Source: Pseudomonadota bacterium
GTDB taxonomy: Bacteria > Pseudomonadota > Alphaproteobacteria > Rhizobiales > Rhizobiaceae
Direction: 5' to 3'
Assembly (NCBI GenBank): GCA_023428515.1
Contig: JAEYXI010000501.1
Coordinates: 1-11,272 of the forward strand
DNA length: 11,272 bases
The notes below the pieces were generated by a model, which worked only from the letters and a program-made list of their open reading frames with translations, made no database searches and was not told where the DNA came from. Shown here in pieces: positions 6,318 to 11,272 of this stretch. Both the position numbers and the translations under genes were made by a program. Every line of letters starts with the position of its first letter. Position 1 is the first letter of the stretch.

Positions 6318-7097
6318 ATGGCGCCTGAAAACAAGACGCCCCCGCAAGGGCTGCAGGGCAAAGTCGCGCGCAACCGCGACAAGCTGTATTCCTCGGTCGC
6401 CAGCGCCTTCGAAGCTCAGATCCTGTCCGGCGACCTGCCGATCGGCGAGCGCCTGCCGTCGGAAGGCGAGATTGCCCGCGACTTCGGCGTGTCGACCAGA
6501 TCCGTCCGCGAAGCCATGCAGATCCTCGAGACGAAGGGCCTGATCCGCCGCCGCCACGGCGAGCGCTCGACCGTCATCCGCGGCGACGTCAGCGAATTCC
6601 TCGGCACGCTGGCCGCCACGGTGCGCCAACTCTTCTCGGCCGACCCAGATTATCTGATGCAGTTGATGGTCGTGCGCCGCATGATCGAGACCGAGGTCAT
6701 CGGCCTGCTGGCGGCGCGCGAAGGCCCGATCGACACCGGTGTCGAGACGGCCCTCGATTCGATGCGCCGCGCGCGCGATGGAAGCGACTTCACCGGCTTC
6801 ACCGAGGCGGATGCGGAGTTCCATTTCGCGCTCGTGCGCTCGGCGGGGAACGAGATCCTCACTGTCTTCTACGACAATCTCTACGGCCTCATCACCGACG
6901 TGATCCGCGTCACCAGCCGCGTTCCATCCAAGTCGCTGGAGGCCGCCTATGTCGAGCATGCCGACATCTGCGCGGCGATACGCAAGCGCGACGAGGTCGC
7001 GGCCAAGTCGCTGATGAAGGCCCATATCGACAACAGTGCCGACTACCTCCGCCTCGCCATCGAAAACACCAACCGCAAGGACCCCGGAAATGCCTGA
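6318..7097 (+). CDS. GntR family transcriptional regulator, FadR/FCD subfamily
   Basis: This is a 259-residue DNA-binding regulator. The N-terminal winged helix-turn-helix is clear at about 24-90, with the GntR hallmark LPSEGEIARDFGVSTRSVREAMQILETKGLI (46-76, recognition helix near 60-71). The C-terminal all-helical FCD ligand domain (about 113-245) carries the complete metal/ligand set Asp165, His169, His214 and His236. FCD domains with this set commonly bind small carboxylic acids through a metal ion, which agrees with a carboxylate substrate for the neighbouring transporter. The ATG has GGAG 7 nt upstream. The stop overlaps the RraA-like gene by 8 nt, so the two are co-translated. It most likely represses both arms from the palindrome at 6102-6133 and is released by the substrate or an intermediate. 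Confidence 0.92.
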   Translation: MAPENKTPPQGLQGKVARNRDKLYSSVASAFEAQILSGDLPIGERLPSEGEIARDFGVSTRSVREAMQILETKGLIRRRHGERSTVIRGDVSEFLGTLAATVRQLFSADPDYLMQLMVVRRMIETEVIGLLAAREGPIDTGVETALDSMRRARDGSDFTGFTEADAEFHFALVRSAGNEILTVFYDNLYGLITDVIRVTSRVPSKSLEAAYVEHADICAAIRKRDEVAAKSLMKAHIDNSADYLRLAIENTNRKDPGNA

Positions 7098-7752
7098 CTT
7101 CGACTACGCCGACACCGATTGGGAGGCGATCGGACGCCTGAAGCACTGGTATTCGGGCGACGTGCACGACAGCATGGAGCATCTCGGACTGTGGGGCCAT
7201 CTCGAGGGCATCTCGCTGCTCGGCACGCTCGGCGTGGGCGAGGTGGTCTGTGGACCGGCCGTGACGGTCCTCTTCGCGCCGTCGGACCGCAAGGGCGAAC
7301 CGCAGGACGTCTATCACAATGCGATCGACAATGCGCCGGAGGGCGGCGTCCTCGTCTGCGACGCCTCCTGCGCGGCCGGCTCCTGCTCGGGTGAACTGAT
7401 GAGTACCGGCGCCAAGATGCGCGGCGCGGCGGCGACCGTCGTCCACGGCTCGGTACGCGACCTCGCGCAGGTCAGGGCGCTCGGCTATCCACTGTTCGGC
7501 ACCGAGGCGAGCCCGGTCGGCGTGACCGGCAAGAAGGAACCGAAGCAATCGCAGGTGCCGATCACGGTTGGCCGGGTGACGATCCGTCCCGGCGACGTGA
7601 TCTTCGGTGACATTGACGGCGTTGTGGTCATCCCGAAGGAGCGGGTCCGCGACGTGGCCGATGCCGCGGACGAACTCGGCCGCAACGAGGCGGCCGCGCG
7701 CAACCGCATCCTCGCAGGAGAACGGCTGCAGTCTGTCTGGCCCGTGAACTGA
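7090..7752 (+). CDS. RraA-like / HMG-aldolase-like protein
   Basis: This 220-residue protein belongs to the RraA/dimethylmenaquinone-methyltransferase-like family, which includes class II 4-hydroxy-4-methyl-2-oxoglutarate/4-carboxy-4-hydroxy-2-oxoadipate aldolases. The 'methyltransferase' family name is historical. The aldolase pair Arg123-Asp124 is present in VVHGSVRDLAQV; in the Pseudomonas putida enzyme the Arg binds pyruvate and the Asp organises the metal. GELMSTGAKMRG (101-112) and the GDVIFGDIDGVVVIP strand are also typical. Unusually, the stretch before the active-site loop is Cys-rich (Cys90, Cys94, Cys99). The ATG is preceded by AAGGA and overlaps the GntR stop by 8 nt; the open frame extends upstream but only inside GntR. 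Context favours a catabolic lyase or decarboxylase over an RNase E inhibitor. The exact reaction is unknown. Confidence 0.85.
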   Translation: MPDFDYADTDWEAIGRLKHWYSGDVHDSMEHLGLWGHLEGISLLGTLGVGEVVCGPAVTVLFAPSDRKGEPQDVYHNAIDNAPEGGVLVCDASCAAGSCSGELMSTGAKMRGAAATVVHGSVRDLAQVRALGYPLFGTEASPVGVTGKKEPKQSQVPITVGRVTIRPGDVIFGDIDGVVVIPKERVRDVADAADELGRNEAAARNRILAGERLQSVWPVN

Positions 7753-7786
7753 GGGATCGAACCTCGTTGCAAGTTCGAAGATTGGC

Positions 7787-7817
7787 GACCCGAGAGCCGA
7801 CTCCGGCTTTCCGGGTC
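7787..7817. terminator. Possible bidirectional terminator hairpin
   Basis: Between the convergent RraA-like and hmuT genes, GACCCG (7787-7792) pairs with CGGGTC (7812-7817), and AGCCG (7795-7799) with CGGCT (7804-7808). This gives an 11-bp interrupted stem with a 4-nt loop. The right arm overlaps the first two bases of the hmuT stop codon complement. Position suits termination of both genes, but neither side has a T-run, so it may be only a 3'-end stabilising structure. Confidence 0.45.
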
Positions 7818-8760
7818 ACTGGTCGGCGACAAATTCCGGATAGAGCGCGGTGGCGAGGTCTCGTATCGCTTCCGCGGTGCGTGGGCCGAAACCGAGCATG
7901 AATGGACCATCCAGAACGATCAGCGAGCGGTTCGCCGCGGCAGGCGTGGTCCGCAGCGCCGGGACGGCGAACACTTCCTCAGGCGTCGGGCCGCCGGCGC
8001 CATTGCCCATCATCAATATCGTGTCCGGCGCCATGTCGAGCAGCACCTCTTCCGAGACCGCCTTGTAGCCCTTGACGCCGGTGAACGGATTGATGCCGCC
8101 GGCGTGGCCGATGATCGCGTCCGCCGCGGTTTCGTCGCCGGCCGCGCTGAGCCGCAGGAGCCCGTGGAAGAACAGGACCTTCTTGCGGGCGTGATCGGGA
8201 ACGCGCTCCGCCAGACGCGCGGCCGCCTCGAAATCCGCGCTCACCGACCGGGACAATTCCTGCCCCTCGGCATCCCGGTCCAGGGTCGCGGCGATGAGCG
8301 CGATCTTCTTGGCTATCCCGGCCAGCGAATTGTCTTCCGGAACGAACACCACCGCGATGGAAAGTGATTTGAGGATGTCGACGACCTCGGGCGGTCCGAT
8401 GTCCTCCGCTGCAATTATGAGGTCGGGACGCAACGCCAGCAGTCCTTCGGCGGAGAGCGCACGCCGGTAGCCGACATTAGGTTTTTCAGCCGTCTCCGCC
8501 GGGTATTTGCTGCTTCGGTCAAGCCCGATTATCCGCTCGCCCGCTCCCAGCGCGAAGGCGATCTCCGTTACATCCGGGCCGAGCGTCACGATACGCTCAA
8601 GGGAGACGATTTTCACCTGGCGACCAAAGGCGTCGACGACGGTTCGTTCCCCTGCCGAGGACTGCGCCGGGGCCAGCGCAACCGCACACAGGATCGCCGT
8701 CAGAGCCGCAATCCTTTTCAGCGCGGCGCCGAGCGAACTCGTCGAATGATGGAACTGCAT
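7816..8760 (-). CDS. hmuT: Haem ABC transporter substrate-binding protein (HmuT)
   Basis: This 314-residue periplasmic protein of the class III (PF01497-type) binding proteins would carry haem from the outer-membrane receptor to an inner-membrane HmuUV permease/ATPase. It has a Sec signal peptide (about 1-36, ending AQSSA before GERT) and no lipobox. The domain begins VVDAFGRQVKI, with the Thr65-Glu66 motif. HmuT-like segments are SSKYP, VGYRRALSAEGLLALRPDLIIA and GPPEVVDIL. Tyr86 or Tyr98 could be the haem-ligand tyrosine, but I cannot decide which. I chose the ATG at 8760 because GGAGG and AGGGG precede it; an ATG at 8808 would add 16 polar residues before the signal peptide and has a poor site. 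No hmuU, hmuV or hmuS follows; the next gene is convergent. Confidence 0.85.
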   Translation of the reverse strand: MQFHHSTSSLGAALKRIAALTAILCAVALAPAQSSAGERTVVDAFGRQVKIVSLERIVTLGPDVTEIAFALGAGERIIGLDRSSKYPAETAEKPNVGYRRALSAEGLLALRPDLIIAAEDIGPPEVVDILKSLSIAVVFVPEDNSLAGIAKKIALIAATLDRDAEGQELSRSVSADFEAAARLAERVPDHARKKVLFFHGLLRLSAAGDETAADAIIGHAGGINPFTGVKGYKAVSEEVLLDMAPDTILMMGNGAGGPTPEEVFAVPALRTTPAAANRSLIVLDGPFMLGFGPRTAEAIRDLATALYPEFVADQ

Positions 8761-8826
8761 CTGCCCCTGCCTCCTATCCTTGGACGCAGCCTTGATAAGG
8801 CGGTCCATCCGCTCTGTAAATAAACT

Positions 8827-8841
8827 TGAGCTAAAGACTCA
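8827..8841. promoter_or_regulatory. IRO-type iron-responsive box (putative RirA site)
   Basis: The sequence TGA-GCTAAAGAC-TCA matches the TGA-N9-TCA IRO motif of rhizobial iron-regulated genes exactly. The Rrf2-type regulator RirA represses such genes when iron is sufficient. It lies between the divergent hmuT and haem-receptor genes, 7 bp upstream of a candidate -35 box for the receptor, so it could control one or both. The motif is short, so the support comes mostly from its position. Confidence 0.6.
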
Positions 8842-8847
8842 TCTTTA

Positions 8848-8876
8848 TTGACATGTCGATGCGCCTTTCCTATCCA
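8848..8876 (+). promoter_or_regulatory. Putative promoter of the haem receptor gene
   Basis: TTGACA (8848-8853) is followed after 17 bp by TATCCA (8871-8876), a perfect -35 and a weak -10. It lies immediately downstream of the IRO box and would give a leader of about 140 nt. A short perfect palindrome, GACATGTC (8850-8857), overlaps the -35. No equally clear promoter for hmuT was found on the other strand. Confidence 0.45.
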
Positions 8877-8935
8877 TCGCTCGTTCCAGCCCGCCACATC
8901 GCAGAAGCGGTTCAGCCAGCCGGTCTGCACTCGGC

Positions 8936-8956
8936 GCCTGTCCGGACCGGACAGGC
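8936..8956. repeat. Perfect 21-bp palindrome upstream of the haem receptor
   Basis: GCCTGTCCGG and its exact complement flank a single central A. It ends 68 bp before the receptor ATG and, if the promoter at 8848 is used, lies in the mRNA leader, where it would form a hairpin of 8-9 bp. There is no T-run after it. It could be a regulator site or an RNA control element. The rest of the 264-bp gap (8761-9024) shows no gene, only the IRO box, the promoter and a ribosome site (GGGGG about 5 nt before the ATG). Confidence 0.6.
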
Positions 8957-9024
8957 CTCGTTCATGAATCGTGGCTTGCCGGCGCAACAGTCATTGCCCG
9001 GACCACTTGGAATTGGGGGCTTTG

Positions 9025-11094
9025 ATGGCTGTTTTCTCTCGTTCGCGAAATCTCTTGTCGGCCAGTACGGCCGCGCTGATCGTTCTCTGTGCGCCTTCAC
9101 ATGCGCAGGAAGGAGCGTCCGCCACCACGCCGAAGAAAGCGCGCGTCACGCTGCTCGACAGGCTCGTCCTCTCGGCGACCCGCATAGACGAAGCCGTCAT
9201 CGATGCGCTGGCGGCGGAAAGCAGCGTGGACCAGGAAGAACTCGACCGAATCCAGGCGGACAACGCCGCCGACATTTTCCGAGCCGTGCCCGGCGTGGCG
9301 GCCTCGACCAACGGCGACGATCCCGCGACCTCGATCAATATCCGCGGCATGGAGCAGTATGGGCGCGTCGTCGTCACGCTGGATGGCGCGCGCCAGGATT
9401 ATTGGCGCGTCGGGCACGGATCCGGTTCCTTTTATGTCGAGCCGGAACTCCTGAAGGAAGTGACGGTCATCCGCGGGCCGGTCTCCAATACGTTCGGCAC
9501 CGGCGGCATCGGCGGTGTCGTCGCCTTCGAGACCATGGATGCCGGCGACTTCCTTCGGCCTGAGGAAACCTGGGCGATGAGCGAGAAGCTCGGCTACGAG
9601 ACCAATGGCAACGGCTTCACGACCAGCACGGTCGGCGCCTACCGCTTCAACGAGAACGCCGACATCATCGGCAACATCAATTATCGCGACTGGGACGACT
9701 ACGTCGACGGCAACGGCGACGTAGTGCCTTGGACCGGCGACACGGTGCTCAGCGGTTTTGTGAAGGGCACGTTCAGGCCGGCCGATGGGCACGAAATCAA
9801 GCTCGGCATGATCCAGCAGAATTACGACGACGTCATCACCGGCTCGAGCGGCTCGCCCACCGCCTCGCGCTGGGACGCCGACACGACCAACCAGACCTAT
9901 ACCGGCTCGTACACATACCAGCCTGACGACAACGACTGGGTCGATTTCGCCCTGAACGTCTACCACAACCGCACGCGCGCCGATCAGGTGAAGTTCTTTC
10001 AATTGCCGGATGACGAGCGCTACTACGAGGTGGAGACGACGGGCTTCAACGCCTACAACTCCTCGCTGTTCGAAGGTTACGGTTTCGAGCACACCTTCAC
10101 CTATGGCGTCGACTATCATCATCTGGTCGGCAAGTCGGACTACAGCCATTTCGGCGCGGGCACGCAGGATGCGTATGGCGGCTTCCTGCAATGGAAGGGC
10201 AATCGCTCGGACTGGCTCGAGATCATCGCGGCGATCCGCTACGACGGGTATGAGCTGGACGGCCAGACGGACACGCTTGAAGACGCCTCGCTCAGCGGCA
10301 ACCATCTGTCGCCCCGCCTGACCGTCGGCGTCACGCCCGTCGAAGGACTGCAGTTCTACGGCACCTATGCGGAAGGCTACCGCGCCCCGACCGTGCAGGA
10401 CGTTTTCCGCGGCGGCGGCGCGCATGGCGCGCCGGACACTTATGTGCCCAACCTGTTCCTGCAGCCGGAGGTCGCCAAGAGCTGGGAGGCGGGAGTGAAC
10501 GTCAAGTATGACGACATCCTCACGCTCGACGATTCGCTGCGCGGCAAGATCAATCTCTTCCACACCGACGTCGACGATTACATCGAGGTCGATCTGACCA
10601 ATCCCCTGAGGATGGCCCAGAATTTGGGCGATGCGCGCCTGCGCGGCATCGAGATCGAAAGCATATACGATTTCGGCTGGGGCTTCGTGAACGTCGCGGG
10701 AGCATTGATCGACGCCGAATACACCAGCGGTCCCTATGAGGGACAGCCGCTCAGCAACACGCCGCTGAACCGCTTTTCGGCGACGCTCGGCCTGCGGGCG
10801 CTCGAAGACCGCCTGGTCTATGGCGTGCAGTTCCTCAGCGTCGGGGAAGTCACGCGCACCAGGCGCACGAACTCCACCATCAACCTTCCGCCGGAAGTCG
10901 ACCCCGGGTTCGAGCTGGTCAACCTGTTCGCCGAATGGCAGGCGACCGACGATCTGAAATTCGCGGCCGGCGTCGAGAACATATTCGACGTGTCCTACAC
11001 CGATCCGCAATCGTCCTGGGCCGGAAGCGCCATTACCGAACAGGGCAAGGGCCGTACGCTGAAGGTCAGCGTGACCGGCCGCATCGGCGGCTGA
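9025..11094 (+). CDS. hmuR: TonB-dependent haem/haemoglobin outer-membrane receptor
   Basis: This 689-residue receptor belongs to the TonB-dependent haemoglobin/transferrin/lactoferrin family (HmuR/ShmR/BhuA-like). It moves haem across the outer membrane using TonB energy. It has a Sec signal (about 1-27, ending PSHA), a TonB-box-like LLDRLVLSATR segment, and a plug domain starting near IQADNAADIFRAVPGV with SINIRGMEQYGRVVVTLDG and VIRGPVSNTFGTGGIGG. A 22-strand barrel follows. The haem-receptor signature is present in variant form: YRAP (452-455, for FRAP) and NLFLQPE (476-482, for NPNL..PE). His467 lies between them where the haem-ligand His is expected. The chain ends RIGG rather than in an aromatic residue. 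The ATG at 9025 fits the signal peptide and has a G-rich ribosome site; an in-frame ATG at 8971 would add 18 polar residues. Confidence 0.88.
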   Translation: MAVFSRSRNLLSASTAALIVLCAPSHAQEGASATTPKKARVTLLDRLVLSATRIDEAVIDALAAESSVDQEELDRIQADNAADIFRAVPGVAASTNGDDPATSINIRGMEQYGRVVVTLDGARQDYWRVGHGSGSFYVEPELLKEVTVIRGPVSNTFGTGGIGGVVAFETMDAGDFLRPEETWAMSEKLGYETNGNGFTTSTVGAYRFNENADIIGNINYRDWDDYVDGNGDVVPWTGDTVLSGFVKGTFRPADGHEIKLGMIQQNYDDVITGSSGSPTASRWDADTTNQTYTGSYTYQPDDNDWVDFALNVYHNRTRADQVKFFQLPDDERYYEVETTGFNAYNSSLFEGYGFEHTFTYGVDYHHLVGKSDYSHFGAGTQDAYGGFLQWKGNRSDWLEIIAAIRYDGYELDGQTDTLEDASLSGNHLSPRLTVGVTPVEGLQFYGTYAEGYRAPTVQDVFRGGGAHGAPDTYVPNLFLQPEVAKSWEAGVNVKYDDILTLDDSLRGKINLFHTDVDDYIEVDLTNPLRMAQNLGDARLRGIEIESIYDFGWGFVNVAGALIDAEYTSGPYEGQPLSNTPLNRFSATLGLRALEDRLVYGVQFLSVGEVTRTRRTNSTINLPPEVDPGFELVNLFAEWQATDDLKFAAGVENIFDVSYTDPQSSWAGSAITEQGKGRTLKVSVTGRIGG

Positions 11095-11111
11095 CCAGGA
11101 GATCAAGCAAG

Positions 11112-11272
11112 ATGAGCCAGAAGATGAAAAGCCGCGCCGAACTCTCTTTCGTCCACCTCGACGACTATCTGCCAAAAATCGTCGACCGGCTCGCGAGCTT
11201 CGAGGCGACCGTCGAGCAGCGGCCCGACGGCTTCGCCTTCGATTATCCCTACGGCACCGCCTTCCTGGGAAC
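11112..11272 (+). CDS. Probable DUF2218 protein, N-terminal fragment
   Basis: The first 53 codons of a gene leave the window at its right edge. The ATG lies 17 nt after the receptor stop, with AGGAG about 11 nt upstream, so it is probably co-transcribed with the receptor. The visible protein is soluble, with no signal peptide. It shows MKSRAELSFVHLDDYLPKIV, DRLASFEATVEQRPDGFAFDYPYGTAFL, resembling the start of small DUF2218 proteins (a helix, then a strand ending in an aromatic-Pro-aromatic/Phe-Gly-Thr turn). That family has no established activity. Its place behind a haem receptor suggests an iron or haem link. The family call rests on pattern memory of a partial sequence. Confidence 0.5.
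   Translation, partial: MSQKMKSRAELSFVHLDDYLPKIVDRLASFEATVEQRPDGFAFDYPYGTAFLG

Noticed and set aside
7090..7752. Annotation of the RraA-like gene as RNase E inhibitor or as demethylmenaquinone methyltransferase
   Set aside because: The methyltransferase name is historical for this fold. The Arg-Asp aldolase pair and the catabolic context fit a lyase better, although no reaction is proven.
7787..7817. Classical rho-independent terminator
   Set aside because: The stem is good but no T-run follows on either strand, so it is listed only as a possible terminator.
9097..11175. A 692-codon open frame on the minus strand opposite the haem receptor
   Set aside because: It is a mirror of the receptor's codon bias, rich in Arg/Asp/Val/Gly without motifs; the sense strand encodes a clear TonB-dependent receptor.

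Overview
The window is GC-rich, densely coded and typical of an alphaproteobacterium of the order Hyphomicrobiales (Mesorhizobium/Aminobacter/Sinorhizobium-like). The evidence is the codon use, the rhizobial style of the haem-uptake genes and a TGA-N9-TCA iron box of the RirA type. I see no RNA genes, insertion sequences, CRISPR or phage genes. All positions and motifs below were read by eye; no database search was run.

Layout. (1) 1-1057, plus strand: the end of otsA (trehalose-6-phosphate synthase) and all of otsB (trehalose-6-phosphate phosphatase), coupled by an ATGA overlap. (2) 1267-5953, minus strand: a six-gene operon read from right to left. It encodes a periplasmic solute-binding protein, two permeases and an ATPase of the polar-amino-acid ABC family, then a HpcH/HpaI-type aldolase and a short-chain dehydrogenase. 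(3) 5954-6317: the divergent control region, with a 32-bp AT-rich palindrome and possible overlapping promoters. (4) 6318-7752, plus strand: a FadR-type GntR regulator overlapping an RraA-like (HMG-aldolase-like) gene. (5) 7816-11272: a haem-uptake locus with hmuT on the minus strand, a 264-bp control region carrying an IRO box and a perfect 21-bp palindrome, a TonB-dependent haem receptor on the plus strand, and the start of a probable DUF2218 gene.

How the genes fit together. Regions 2-4 look like one substrate-responsive catabolic module: uptake, a redox step, two different metal-dependent pyruvate-type aldolase folds, and a local repressor between the two arms. The binding protein keeps the arginine that grips an alpha-carboxylate. 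At the position where amino-acid-binding relatives have the Asp that grips the alpha-amino group, it has Val. I infer that the transported molecule is a carboxylate lacking a free alpha-amino group, such as a hydroxy, keto or sugar acid, rather than a standard amino acid. The substrate is not identified, and this module is the best candidate here for an undescribed system. Region 5 is recognisable haem acquisition, but hmuT has no permease or ATPase next to it inside the window.
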